Source: JBBRHQ01 sp963781345 (GTDB lineage: Bacteria; Actinomycetota; Thermoleophilia; Solirubrobacterales; 70-9). Taken from it: DNA of 64,000 nucleotides. The notes under the pieces are model-generated. The model searched no databases. It worked only from the letters and a program-made list of their open reading frames with translations, and had not been told where the DNA came from. The DNA lies in the NCBI GenBank assembly GCA_963781345.1, contig CAWAFQ010000008.1, forward strand, positions 81,774 through 145,773. The letters are read 5' to 3'. A program made the translations under genes and the position numbers. Shown one piece after another: positions 16,461 to 25,227 of this stretch; the first letter of the stretch is position 1, and each line of letters starts with the position of its first letter.

Positions 16461-17318
16461 ATGCCGAGACCCAGAAAACGATCCAAGCCATCCGAGCCCC
16501 AGGCCGCGACGGCGCCGCGTCCCCGCAGGGGCGGCGCCCCGATCATCGAGCTCTCCGACGTCACCAAGGTCTATCCCGGGGGTCATCTGGCGCTCGAGCA
16601 TGTCTCGCTGGCGCTCAACCGGGGTGAGTTCATCTTCCTCGTCGGGCCCACCGGTTGCGGGAAGTCGACGCTGATCAAGCTGCTGATCCGCGAGCTTGCT
16701 CCCACCGAGGGCACGGTCAGCATCGCCGGCCGCGACATCGGCAGCCTTCCCGAGAAGAAGATCCCGCAGCTGCGGCGCAACATCGGCACCGTCTTTCAGG
16801 ACTTCAAGCTGCTTCCGAACAGGAACGTCTATGACAACGTCGCCTACGCGCTGCAGGTGATCGGCGCCGGCCGCTCGGAGATCCGCGAGAAGGTTCCGGA
16901 GACCCTACGCCTGGTCGGGCTCTCGACCAAGCTGCACAACTACCCCGACCAGCTCTCCGGGGGAGAGCAGCAGCGCGTCTCGATCGCCCGCGCCTTCGTC
17001 AACCACCCGCCGCTGCTGCTGGCCGACGAGCCCAGCGGGAACCTCGACCCGGTCACCTCGATCGGGATCATGCAGCTGCTGTACAGGATCAACCGCACCG
17101 GGACGACCGTCGTCGTCGTCACCCATGACCGCGAGATGGTCGACAAGATGCGCCGCCGCGTGATCGAGCTCTACGAGGGCCGGGTCGTCCGTGACGAGTC
17201 CACCGGTGGCTACACCGAGGAGTCGACCACCGAGTTCGGCGTCCGCATGCGTGCCGAGATGGGCGTCGGGGTCGAGGGCCAGACCAACGGCGGCGGCGAA
17301 GACCGGATCGACTGGTAG
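16461..17318 (+). CDS. ftsE: Cell division ATP-binding protein FtsE
   Basis: A 285-residue ABC ATPase of the FtsEX complex, which controls peptidoglycan hydrolases at the septum. Walker A is GPTGCGKST near residue 62, the Q-loop is FQDFKLLPNRNVYDNVA, the signature is LSGGEQQR, Walker B is LLLADEPSG and the switch is VTHD. An N-terminal extension of about 30 basic residues and a C-terminal tail of about 40 residues go beyond the core. The ATG at 16461 is a choice; an upstream ATG at 16377 would add 28 residues. ftsX follows 3 bases after the stop. Confidence 0.95.
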   Translation: MPRPRKRSKPSEPQAATAPRPRRGGAPIIELSDVTKVYPGGHLALEHVSLALNRGEFIFLVGPTGCGKSTLIKLLIRELAPTEGTVSIAGRDIGSLPEKKIPQLRRNIGTVFQDFKLLPNRNVYDNVAYALQVIGAGRSEIREKVPETLRLVGLSTKLHNYPDQLSGGEQQRVSIARAFVNHPPLLLADEPSGNLDPVTSIGIMQLLYRINRTGTTVVVVTHDREMVDKMRRRVIELYEGRVVRDESTGGYTEESTTEFGVRMRAEMGVGVEGQTNGGGEDRIDW

Positions 17319-17321
17319 CCG

Positions 17322-18224
17322 ATGTCGAGACTCTGGTTCTTCATACAGGAGGCCTTCCGGGCGCTGCGCCGAAATGCGGCCCCGAGCATCGCCGCGATCG
17401 TGACCACGGTCGTCACCGTGATCCTGCTCGGCGTCCTCATCCCCGTCTTCCAGACCACGCAGGGCAAGAGCGAGGAGGTCCGCAGCCAGCTCGAGCTCAA
17501 GGTCTTCCTCTATGACGACGCGACCAAGCCGGAGACCGCCGCGCTGAAGAAGGAGCTGGCCGGCATCCCGAATGTGAAATCGGTCGACTATGTATCCAAG
17601 CCAGAGGCGCTGCGGATACTCAAGGGCCGGCTCAAGGATCCCAACGTCCTCTCCGAGCTCAACTCCAACCCGCTGCCCGCGTCCTTCAACGTCAAGCCCG
17701 AGGACGCCTCCCAGCTCGACTCGATCCGCGCCGCGATCACCCCACCGGGGGCGAGCGGCAAGCCGACGGCGATCAGCCCGATCATCGACACGGTCAAGGA
17801 CTCGCGCGAGGAGGCGAGCAAGATCACCGAGGTCACCGGCGCCCTGAAGCTGGTGCTGACGATCCTCACCGCCCTGCTCGTGGTCGCCTCGCTGATGCTG
17901 GTCGGCAACACGATTCGGCTCTCGATCTTCACCCGCCGCCGCGAGGTCGAGGTGATGCGGCTGGTCGGCGCAACCCGCTGGTTCATCCGCTGGCCCTTCA
18001 TGATCGAGGGAGTCGTGGTCGGCGTCGTCGGGGGCGCGATCGCCATAATGATCCTCTGGCTGGGCAAGGTCACTATCGTCGATCCACTCTCCGACAGCTT
18101 CTCGCTGGTCGCAGCCCAGAACACGATCTCGTTCGGGGTCCTGGTGGCGATTCTCTTCAGCTCCGCTGTGCTCGTCTCGGCGCTCGGTTCGGGGATCACG
18201 CTGCGGCGCTTCCTCAAGGTCTGA
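17322..18224 (+). CDS. ftsX: Cell division permease FtsX
   Basis: A 300-residue membrane protein with one N-terminal helix, an extracytoplasmic domain of about 130 residues containing LELKVFLYDD and KNPLPASFNV-like sequence, and three C-terminal helices with RREVEVMRLVGATRWFIRWP, the FtsX signature. It pairs with FtsE. The next gene is an S41 protease; in many actinobacteria ftsX is followed by a peptidoglycan hydrolase and smpB, so the neighbourhood is conserved. Confidence 0.95.
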   Translation: MSRLWFFIQEAFRALRRNAAPSIAAIVTTVVTVILLGVLIPVFQTTQGKSEEVRSQLELKVFLYDDATKPETAALKKELAGIPNVKSVDYVSKPEALRILKGRLKDPNVLSELNSNPLPASFNVKPEDASQLDSIRAAITPPGASGKPTAISPIIDTVKDSREEASKITEVTGALKLVLTILTALLVVASLMLVGNTIRLSIFTRRREVEVMRLVGATRWFIRWPFMIEGVVVGVVGGAIAIMILWLGKVTIVDPLSDSFSLVAAQNTISFGVLVAILFSSAVLVSALGSGITLRRFLKV

Positions 18225-18231
18225 ACCGGCC

Positions 18232-19443
18232 GTGAGCGCAGGCCGGACCGCGGCTCTGCTCGCCGCGCTGATCGCCGCACTGTGCGCAGGGTTATGGCTC
18301 GGCGGGCATCCGGGCGAGTTGCCGCAGCCGCTGCGCGACGCTTTCGTCGATGACTCGACGGCCCTGAGCGCCGAGGCGACCTCCGTGATCGAGGACAACT
18401 ACTTTCGCGAAGTCGGGTCGGATGAGCTGGCGAAGGCCTCTGTCGACGGCATGGTGCGCTCGATCCGGCGCCGCTACCGCGACCGCTTCTCGCACTACTT
18501 CTCGCCCGAGAGCCTGGCCCGCTTCAACGAGTCGATCAGCGGACGCTTCTCGGGGGTGGGGCTGAGCGTCAGTGAGGTGAAGCGGGGCCTGCGGGTGGGG
18601 CGCGTATTCGACGGCACGCCCGCCTCGAGAGCCGGGATCGCGGTCGGCGATGTGATCGTCTCCGTCAACGGGAAGTCGATCGCCGGCACCGACGCCGACA
18701 TCGCCACTGCGAAGATCAAGGGACCCGAGGGCAGCGAGGTCACCGTCGGCGTCCTGCAGCCATCCTCCGGCAAGACCCGGGCGGTGCGCCTCACCCGTGA
18801 GCAGATCGAGCTCCCGATCACGACCAGCCGGATCATCGAGGTCGGTGGTCGAAAGCTCGGATACGTGAGCCTCGTCAGCTTCACCGACGGTGCCCATGCC
18901 TTCCTGCGCCGGGCGGTTCGTCGGGTCGAGCGGCGCGGGGCGGAGGGGATCGTGCTCGACCTTCGCGGCAACGGTGGCGGGCTGCTGCAGGAGGCCGTCC
19001 TCACTTCGAGCATCTTCCTGCCGAAGGGCGACGTCGTCGTATCGACGCGCTCGCGGACCCAGGGCGACACCGTCTACAGGACCGTCGGCGGCAACCTACC
19101 GGCGCGCCCGCTGGTGGTTCTGATCAACCGGGACACCGCCTCATCGGCGGAGATTCTCGCCTCCGCGCTCGCCGACGACGTCAGCGCGACGGTCGTCGGC
19201 ACCCGTTCCTACGGCAAGGGCGTCTTCCAGCAGGTCATCAACCTCTCCGGCGGAGGTGCGCTCGACCTGACGATCGGCGAGTTTTTCACCGCCGAGGGGA
19301 TCTCGCTCGCCGGCAAGGGGATCCGGCCCGATGTGAGGGCCCTCGATAGACCGAAGACGAGGCCCGACGAAGGGCTGCGGCGGGCCCTCGGCGTCCTCGG
19401 CGGCATCGTCTCCGGCGCGGAGAAGCAGCGGGCGAGCGGTTGA
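18232..19443 (+). CDS. C-terminal processing peptidase, S41 family
   Basis: A 403-residue exported serine protease of the CtpA/CtpB type. The N-terminal signal or anchor (ALLAALIAALCAGLWLGG) is followed by a PDZ domain (SGVGLSVSE to VGVLQ) and the S41 core: LDLRGNGGGLLQEAV, the catalytic serine in RDTASSAEILA and the lysine in RSYGKGVFQ. The start is the GTG at 18232, 8 bases after ftsX. The next gene, rnr, starts at a TTG that overlaps this stop. Confidence 0.92.
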   Translation: MSAGRTAALLAALIAALCAGLWLGGHPGELPQPLRDAFVDDSTALSAEATSVIEDNYFREVGSDELAKASVDGMVRSIRRRYRDRFSHYFSPESLARFNESISGRFSGVGLSVSEVKRGLRVGRVFDGTPASRAGIAVGDVIVSVNGKSIAGTDADIATAKIKGPEGSEVTVGVLQPSSGKTRAVRLTREQIELPITTSRIIEVGGRKLGYVSLVSFTDGAHAFLRRAVRRVERRGAEGIVLDLRGNGGGLLQEAVLTSSIFLPKGDVVVSTRSRTQGDTVYRTVGGNLPARPLVVLINRDTASSAEILASALADDVSATVVGTRSYGKGVFQQVINLSGGGALDLTIGEFFTAEGISLAGKGIRPDVRALDRPKTRPDEGLRRALGVLGGIVSGAEKQRASG

Positions 19444-21464
19444 GCGGGGACTCGAGGCGTGCGGCCGGAACAGGCGCGTTCGGCGGCGCCCACGTCGCCG
19501 AGATCCGGCGCCGGGGGAAGTTCATCGCCGCAATTCCGCTGTTCGAGCCCGGCCCGCAGGCCCCACTCGACCGCAGCGCCCGCAACCTCAGCGGCCGCAT
19601 GGCGCTGGTCGAGTTCGGTCGCGGCCGAGGCCGCGTCCTGCGCGAGCTCGGCTCCCCCGAGTGCGCCCGCGACGTCGCCGCCGCCCTGCTCTGGGAGCGT
19701 GGTCCGGGTCAAGGGTTTCGCCACCGCCTCGAGACCGATGCGCGCGAGTCGGCGTCGGACCTCTCCCGCCGCCCCGGCTCCCGTCGAGACCTGACCGAGC
19801 TGCCGACGTTCACGGTCGACCCGGCGACAGCGCGGGACTTCGACGACGCGGTCTCCGCCCGTCGCGAGGGCGACGGTATCCGGCTCTGGATACACATTGC
19901 CGACGTCGCCGCCCACGTCAGGCCCGGCTCGGCGCTCGACCGCGAGGCGCTGGAGCGCGCCAACAGCACCTACGTCCCCGGCACCGTGGAGCCGATGCTG
20001 CCTCCGGTCCTCAGCGACGAGGCCTGCAGCCTCGCCCCCGGGGTCGAGCGCCTTGCGGTCACCGCGGAGATCGAACTCGACGCCGGCGCAAGGCCGCGCG
20101 CGGCGAGCTTCTACCGCAGCCGCATTCGCTCCGACGCCCGTCTCGACTACGATCACCTCGACCGCGTCTTCGCCGGCCGTGAGACGCCACCCGCTGCGGT
20201 GCGAGAGCCCCTCGAGATAGCCCGGGCCGCGGCCGCGGAGCTTGGCGCCAAGCGCGCCGCCGACGAGCTCTTCGTCGACTCGCGCGAGCCCGAGTTCCGC
20301 TTCGACGCCGACGGCAACGTGCTCTCGGCCCACGGAGTTGAGCAGACGGAGTCTCACCGGCTGATCGAGCGGCTGATGATCCTCGCCAATGAGCAGGTCG
20401 CGGAGATGCTGGAGAGATCTCGGGCCGTGGCTCTGTACCGGGTCCACGAACAGCCCGACCCGGTGCGGGTCGCCTTCATGGTCTCCCAGCTCGCCTCGCT
20501 CGAGCTGCCGACGCCGCCGCTGCCTGAGCAGATGGCCCCGCGCGAGGCCGCCCGGGTGGCGCGGGAGGCGAGCCGGCTGGTCGCCGATGAGGCCGCGAGG
20601 CGCGGGCACGGGCGCTCGGCGTATACATCTCTCGTGCTCCGCGCTCTCAAGCAGGCCCACTACAGCGACCGCAATCTCGGCCATGCCGGCCTCGCCAGCG
20701 ACGCCTACTGCCATTTCACGTCGCCAATCCGCCGCTATCCGGACCTCATCGTCCACCGGGCCTTGCTCTGCGCGGTCGGGGAGAGGGAGGACGCCCCCAC
20801 GCGCGGCGCGGCTTCCGAGGCCGCCGTCCACTGCTCCGAGCGCGAGCGCGAGTCCTCGCGAATCGAGCGCGACGCCGACGATGTCTGTGCAGCCTTTCTG
20901 CTCCAGCGCGAGCTCTTCGAGTCCGGATGGGGGCGGAGGTTCGAGGGAGAGGTCTCCGGCGTGATCGGCGCCGGCGCCTTCGTCTCCTTCGGCGGCGACC
21001 TCGGCGACGTCTACGAGGGTTTTCTGCCCGCTCGTCGCCTGCGCGGAGAGAGATTCGAGCTCAACGCTGAGCAGACGGCGCTGAGGGGAACGAAGAGCGG
21101 ACGGTCGCTCCGGCTCGGGGACCCGGTCGATGTCAAGGTCAGCGGCGTCGAGAGCGCGCGGGGGCGGGTCGACCTCGTGCCTGTGGAGGGTAGATGGTTA
21201 ATTCCAATCCCCGCGCACCCGGATGACGCACGTGGCACTGCGCATCTCTGCGTCCTCGGGCTCGCCTTTGGCACCACCAAAGGCTTCGCCCTGCGTCCTG
21301 GAGCTGCTTGGCCACGCGCGCCACCGGTCACACGCGAATTGGGAATCAACCATCTAGATGGCGAAGCCGAAGAAGAAGCGAGCCCCCGCTTCCGGAGACG
21401 TCGCGACCAACCGCCGCGCCCGCTTCCGTTTCGAGTACGTCGAGACGATGGAGGCCGGGATTGA
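19440..21464 (+). CDS. rnr: RNase R/RNase II family exoribonuclease, with abnormal C-terminus
   Basis: A 3'-5' exoribonuclease. The RNB domain has the Asp cluster TVDPATARDFDDAVS, the IADVAAHV block and HFTSPIRRYPDLIVHR; the C-terminal S1 domain runs from RFEGEVSGVIGAGAFV to GRVDLVPV. The normal protein would end near 21187. Instead the frame stays open through a palindromic element (21190-21357) and stops only at 21464, overlapping smpB by 107 bases and adding about 90 residues with no family look. Either the element replaced the native stop, or a base error hides it. The TTG at 19440 overlaps the protease stop. Confidence 0.88.
   Translation: MSGDSRRAAGTGAFGGAHVAEIRRRGKFIAAIPLFEPGPQAPLDRSARNLSGRMALVEFGRGRGRVLRELGSPECARDVAAALLWERGPGQGFRHRLETDARESASDLSRRPGSRRDLTELPTFTVDPATARDFDDAVSARREGDGIRLWIHIADVAAHVRPGSALDREALERANSTYVPGTVEPMLPPVLSDEACSLAPGVERLAVTAEIELDAGARPRAASFYRSRIRSDARLDYDHLDRVFAGRETPPAAVREPLEIARAAAAELGAKRAADELFVDSREPEFRFDADGNVLSAHGVEQTESHRLIERLMILANEQVAEMLERSRAVALYRVHEQPDPVRVAFMVSQLASLELPTPPLPEQMAPREAARVAREASRLVADEAARRGHGRSAYTSLVLRALKQAHYSDRNLGHAGLASDAYCHFTSPIRRYPDLIVHRALLCAVGEREDAPTRGAASEAAVHCSERERESSRIERDADDVCAAFLLQRELFESGWGRRFEGEVSGVIGAGAFVSFGGDLGDVYEGFLPARRLRGERFELNAEQTALRGTKSGRSLRLGDPVDVKVSGVESARGRVDLVPVEGRWLIPIPAHPDDARGTAHLCVLGLAFGTTKGFALRPGAAWPRAPPVTRELGINHLDGEAEEEASPRFRRRRDQPPRPLPFRVRRDDGGRD
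21190..21357. repeat. 168-bp imperfect palindrome between rnr and smpB
   Basis: The left arm starts TAGATGGTTAATTCCAAT and the right arm, read in reverse complement, starts CTAGATGGTTGATTCCCAAT. The centre is an 8-base perfect stem, GCCTTTGG (21264-21271) and CCAAAGGC (21277-21284), with a 5-base loop. Both the ends and the core are centred on about 21274, so this is one nested structure with patchy pairing in between (CGTGGC/GCCACG, CCGG/CCGG). It ends directly at the smpB ATG. It could be a MITE-like insertion or a structured leader RNA of smpB. Confidence 0.7.
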
Positions 21465-21840
21465 GCTGCTCGGTTCCGAGGTCAAGTCGCTGCGCGAGGG
21501 CAAGGCGCAGATGAGTGACGCCTACGCGGTGGTCGACAAGGGTGAGGTCTGGCTTCGCAACCTCCACATCCCTCCTTACGCTCCGGCCAGTCTCCAGAAC
21601 CACGAGCCCGAGCGGCCGCGACGCCTGCTTCTTCACCGCGCTGAGATCGAGCGCCTGGTCGGAAAGACCGCCCAGAAGGGCCTGACTCTGGTGCCCACCC
21701 GGATCTATTTCAAAGGGCCCAAGGCGAAGGTTGAGCTGGCGCTTGCCCGCGGCAAGGAGGGGCGCGACAGGCGCAGGGAGATCGCAGACCGCGACATTCG
21801 CCGCGAGGTCGAGCGCGAGTTCAAGGGGCGGATGCGATGA
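21358..21840 (+). CDS. smpB: tmRNA-binding protein SmpB
   Basis: A 160-residue SmpB, which binds tmRNA and brings it to stalled ribosomes. It has the diagnostic NRRARFRFEYVETMEAGIEL, GSEVKSLREGKAQ, HIPPYAPAS, RRLLLHRAEIERL and the basic C-terminal tail. The ATG at 21358 follows the palindrome directly. Its RNA partner ssrA lies 3.4 kb downstream on the same strand, separated by one large gene. Confidence 0.97.
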   Translation: MAKPKKKRAPASGDVATNRRARFRFEYVETMEAGIELLGSEVKSLREGKAQMSDAYAVVDKGEVWLRNLHIPPYAPASLQNHEPERPRRLLLHRAEIERLVGKTAQKGLTLVPTRIYFKGPKAKVELALARGKEGRDRRREIADRDIRREVEREFKGRMR

Positions 21841-21917
21841 GGGCCGGGAAAGATCGATGCCAGGGGTTGGATCCGTTACAACCGCCCAAGGGCGATGCGT
21901 GCAAGGATTCCAGGTGC

Positions 21918-24900
21918 ATGCGCAGCCGACACTCACTGCTTGCGGCTCTCGTCGTTCTGGCCCTCTCTGCGGTCGCGATCCCCGCCGCCCAGGCGGCCGA
22001 CTCGACCACCCAGGGAGGGGCCACCGGCGCGACCGGCCAGCAGGCGCCGCCGCCCGGTTCGCCGGCCGCGGTGGCCCAGGCTAAGGCGGCGGCGGCGAAT
22101 TCGGCAGACGGCAGCAGCGAGAGCTTCCCCGACAAGGCGCGCAACTTCGTCAACGACAACGTCGAGTTCATCGTCGGGGGGCTGCTCGCGGCGATCCTGG
22201 CTTTGCTTATCGTGATGACGATGATGCGAAACCGTGGTGGGGCCGAGGCTGAGAAGCAGAAGAAGCCCGCCACCACGCCACCTCCCACGCAGCCGCAGCC
22301 GGGGGTTGCGGCTGCGTCACCACCGCCACCTCCCGCCACTGCGGCCGCGCAAGCGGGCGCCGTCGCGGGGGCCGGGGCCGGCGCGGCGGGCGCCTCGAAG
22401 AAGCTGAGCCGGGGCGAGAGGAAGCGCCTCGAGCGCGAGCAGCAGCGGGCGTCGCGCAAGGAGATGCGCCGCCAGCGCGAGCAAGAGGCGAAGCGCCGCA
22501 AGGATGAGAAGCAGAGGATGAAGGTGGAAAGCGCCAAGCGGACCGGCGCCGGGGCCACCCGCACCACGCCGGAGTCTCGACCCGGGGGAGCCCCTCCGAG
22601 CGCGGTCCCGCCGGTCCCGGGGACCGTTTCACAGGGCCCCGGGACCGTTGCCGTGGATCCGGGCGGGTTGGCGCAGCCGGCCGCGGCTACCGTCGCGGCC
22701 GGGGCAGCGGGCGCAGCGGCTGCGGGGGCGGTCGCCGCGGCGAAGCCGGCCGATTCCAAGGCCAAGACGAAGCCCAAGACCACGAAGAGGTTCGGCCTCT
22801 TCGGCAGCAAGAAGAAGGCGACCGCCGAGCCGGCGGCTGCTGCCGCGGCCGCCGCGCCGCCGAGCGCGGGCGCCCAGCCGCCCGTTGCTCCCCAGGCACC
22901 CGGCAGCGCTCCACCCACTGGCGCTCCGCAACCATCGGTGCAGCCGGCGGCCCCAGGTCCCGCAACCGCAGCCGGCGGCAAGAAGCTCTCCAAGCGCCAG
23001 CAGCGCAAGCTCGAGAAGGATCGAAAGAAGGCAGAGGCCGAGCGAAAGAAGGCCGAGAGCCTGATAGCCGAGGCGCAGGCGCAGCGCCCGCCGCAGGCTC
23101 CGGCGCCAGGTGCTCCGGCTCCGGCTCCAGGTGCTCCGGCTGCAGCGCAACCCGCAACGACCGCGCCGGCACCGGCTGGGGGCGTCTCCCCAGGAGCGGG
23201 CGCTGCTGTCGCCGCAGCCGCCGCCGCCGCGGGTGCCGCTGCCGCGGGCGCTCTCGGCGGCCGCGAGGCGCCGCCAACACAGGTCCCCGAGGCGCCGGGG
23301 ACGGCCGAGGCTGTGGCGCCGGCCGCACAAGGGGCCACAGAGGGCCCACCAACCGAGAGCCTCGAGCTTTCCCCCGCGCCCGCCCCTGCCCCGCCGCGGG
23401 TGCAGCCCGAGGCGCCGCCCCCGTCCGCGGCGGAGCCGTCCCCGGTACCCGAACCGCCCGCGCAGCCGCCGCCGGCCACTCCGCCGTCCGCCGAGCCGCC
23501 ACCCGCGACTCCGCCTGCGGCGCAGCCGGTTCCCGCGACTCCACCATCCGCGCAGCCACCGCCCGCGACCCCGCCGCAGCCGCCGATTGCGTCCCCGGCG
23601 CCCAGTGATGCTGCTGAGCAGCAGGCCGCGCTCGAAGCCGAGCAGCGGGTGCGAGCGAAGGTCGAGGAGATCCGGCGCGAGGAGGAGCGGATCAGGCTTG
23701 AGAGCCAGCGCCGCCTGCAGGAAGCCGAGAGACTCCAGCGCGAAGCGGGCGAGCGGGCAACCGCGCAGCAGGGAGCATCCGATGCCCAGTCGCAGGTCGA
23801 GGTCGAGCGGATCCGCGCCGAGGCCGACGAGAGAGCTCGAGCGGAGGCCGATCTCAGAGTCGAGCAGGAGGCGGAGAGGATTCGCGCCGAGGCTGTGGAT
23901 CGCGCCGAGCAGGCGAGGAAGGAAGCGGAGCAACGCGCCCAGGCCGATGCCCAGGCGGCGATCGAGCGAGCGCAGCGCGAGGCCGACGAGCGCGTGCGCA
24001 TCGAGACCGAGAAGGCTCGCGCCGAGGCCGAGCAGAGTGCGAGGGTGGAGATCGAGAGGATCCGGGCCGATGCCGCGGCCCCCGCGCCTGCGGCCGAGCT
24101 TCCCTCAGGTGATGTGGCGGGACTTCCCACCGCGGCGCCCCATCCCGTCGCTCCGGCCCAGGAGCCCGGCACCGGCACCGGCGAGCGGGCGTTGGATGAG
24201 GCCCAGGCGAGGCTTCGGGAAACTGAGCGGCAGGCGCAGGAAGCCGAGCAGCGAGCGGCGGACGCCCAGGAAGTGGCACGGCGCCGGGCTGAGCGCGACC
24301 GCGAGCTGGAGCGGGCGCATCAGGGCATCGCCGACGCGGAGCAGCGCGCCCGCGAGGCCGAGCGGCGGGCGGCGGAGGCCGAGCGTGCCGCTGCCGCGGC
24401 ACCTCCGGCCGCACCTCCACCGCCCCCCGCAGCGAGCCCTCAGACTTCGTATGTGCCGCCGCCTGTCGTAGCGCCCCCGCCACCGCCGGCCGCAGCGCCA
24501 CCGCCGCCTGTCGCAGAGCCTTCGCCCCCGCCGCCGGCCGCAGCGCCCCCGCCGCCGCCTGTCGCAGAGCCCCCGCCGCCGGCCGCAGCGCCGCCGCCCC
24601 CGCCGCCTGTCGCGGAGCCCCCGCCGCCGGCCGAAGCGCCACCGCCGCCGGCCGAAGCGCCACCGCCGCCGGCCGAAGCGCCCCCTCCGCCGCCCGCCGC
24701 AGGGCCGCCCCCCGCCGCAGCGCCCCTGCCGCCACCCGTCGCGGAGCCCCCGCCGCCGGCCGAAGCGCCGCCGCCTGTCGCGGCCTCCCCGCCCCTGCCA
24801 CCGCCCGTCGCAGAACCCCCACCGCCGCCCGTCGCGGAGCCCGCCCTGCCGCCTGTCGCGGAGCCCGCGCCGCCGCCTGTCGCGGAGCCCGCGCCGCCGC

Positions 24901-25160
24901 CTGTCCCCGCCGCGCCGCCGCCCGAGCCCCAGGTGGCTCCCCAGCCTCCGGCCCCGGCTGCTCCAACCCCGGGCATGGTCAACCTCAACACGGCGACATT
25001 CGAGGACCTCCGAGGCGCTCGGCTCTCGGTCACCCAGGCGACCCGGGTCCTCGCCTATCGCGAGCGCCTCGGCGGCTACGGCTCGGTCGATGACCTAGAT
25101 CGGGTCCCGGGGTTCCCCGCCGAGTTCCTGACGACGTTCAAGCAGAGCGCCACGGTCTGA
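21918..25160 (+). CDS. Large membrane protein with coiled coils, Pro-rich region and C-terminal HhH domain
   Basis: A 1080-residue protein of unknown function. Order: signal-like segment (HSLLAALVVLALSAVAIPAA), 60 residues, one transmembrane helix (FIVGGLLAAILALLIVMTMM), a strongly basic stretch, Ala/Pro-rich linkers, a coiled coil rich in RxEAE heptads (about residues 565-730), a second coiled coil (about 755-830), a PPPVAEPPPPA-type region of about 180 residues, and a ComEA-like helix-hairpin-helix domain (NLNTATFEDLRGA, YRERLGGYGSVDDL) at the end. By the positive-inside rule the long part is cytoplasmic, so it may tether DNA or RNA to the membrane. The ATG at 21918 starts the signal; the ATG at 21837, overlapping the smpB stop, is the alternative. 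Confidence 0.7.
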   Translation: MRSRHSLLAALVVLALSAVAIPAAQAADSTTQGGATGATGQQAPPPGSPAAVAQAKAAAANSADGSSESFPDKARNFVNDNVEFIVGGLLAAILALLIVMTMMRNRGGAEAEKQKKPATTPPPTQPQPGVAAASPPPPPATAAAQAGAVAGAGAGAAGASKKLSRGERKRLEREQQRASRKEMRRQREQEAKRRKDEKQRMKVESAKRTGAGATRTTPESRPGGAPPSAVPPVPGTVSQGPGTVAVDPGGLAQPAAATVAAGAAGAAAAGAVAAAKPADSKAKTKPKTTKRFGLFGSKKKATAEPAAAAAAAAPPSAGAQPPVAPQAPGSAPPTGAPQPSVQPAAPGPATAAGGKKLSKRQQRKLEKDRKKAEAERKKAESLIAEAQAQRPPQAPAPGAPAPAPGAPAAAQPATTAPAPAGGVSPGAGAAVAAAAAAAGAAAAGALGGREAPPTQVPEAPGTAEAVAPAAQGATEGPPTESLELSPAPAPAPPRVQPEAPPPSAAEPSPVPEPPAQPPPATPPSAEPPPATPPAAQPVPATPPSAQPPPATPPQPPIASPAPSDAAEQQAALEAEQRVRAKVEEIRREEERIRLESQRRLQEAERLQREAGERATAQQGASDAQSQVEVERIRAEADERARAEADLRVEQEAERIRAEAVDRAEQARKEAEQRAQADAQAAIERAQREADERVRIETEKARAEAEQSARVEIERIRADAAAPAPAAELPSGDVAGLPTAAPHPVAPAQEPGTGTGERALDEAQARLRETERQAQEAEQRAADAQEVARRRAERDRELERAHQGIADAEQRAREAERRAAEAERAAAAAPPAAPPPPPAASPQTSYVPPPVVAPPPPPAAAPPPPVAEPSPPPPAAAPPPPPVAEPPPPAAAPPPPPPVAEPPPPAEAPPPPAEAPPPPAEAPPPPPAAGPPPAAAPLPPPVAEPPPPAEAPPPVAASPPLPPPVAEPPPPPVAEPALPPVAEPAPPPVAEPAPPPVPAAPPPEPQVAPQPPAPAAPTPGMVNLNTATFEDLRGARLSVTQATRVLAYRERLGGYGSVDDLDRVPGFPAEFLTTFKQSATV

Positions 25161-25227
25161 CGTCAGATTTGACGCGCCCTCACCCGATACACCCACTCGC
25201 ACCGTACAATTGAGTGCGACATAGCAC

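Noticed and set aside
16905..18398. 497-residue minus-strand frame across ftsE and ftsX
   Set aside because: Shadow frame; both plus-strand genes have full family motifs.
19209..20831. 540-residue minus-strand frame across rnr
   Set aside because: Shadow frame; RNase R motifs are on the plus strand.
21821..24178. 785-residue open frame on the minus strand opposite the large coiled-coil protein
   Set aside because: It is Ala/Ser/Gly-rich with no domain and mirrors the GC-rich third positions of the plus-strand gene; the plus frame has a signal, helix, coiled coils and an HhH domain.
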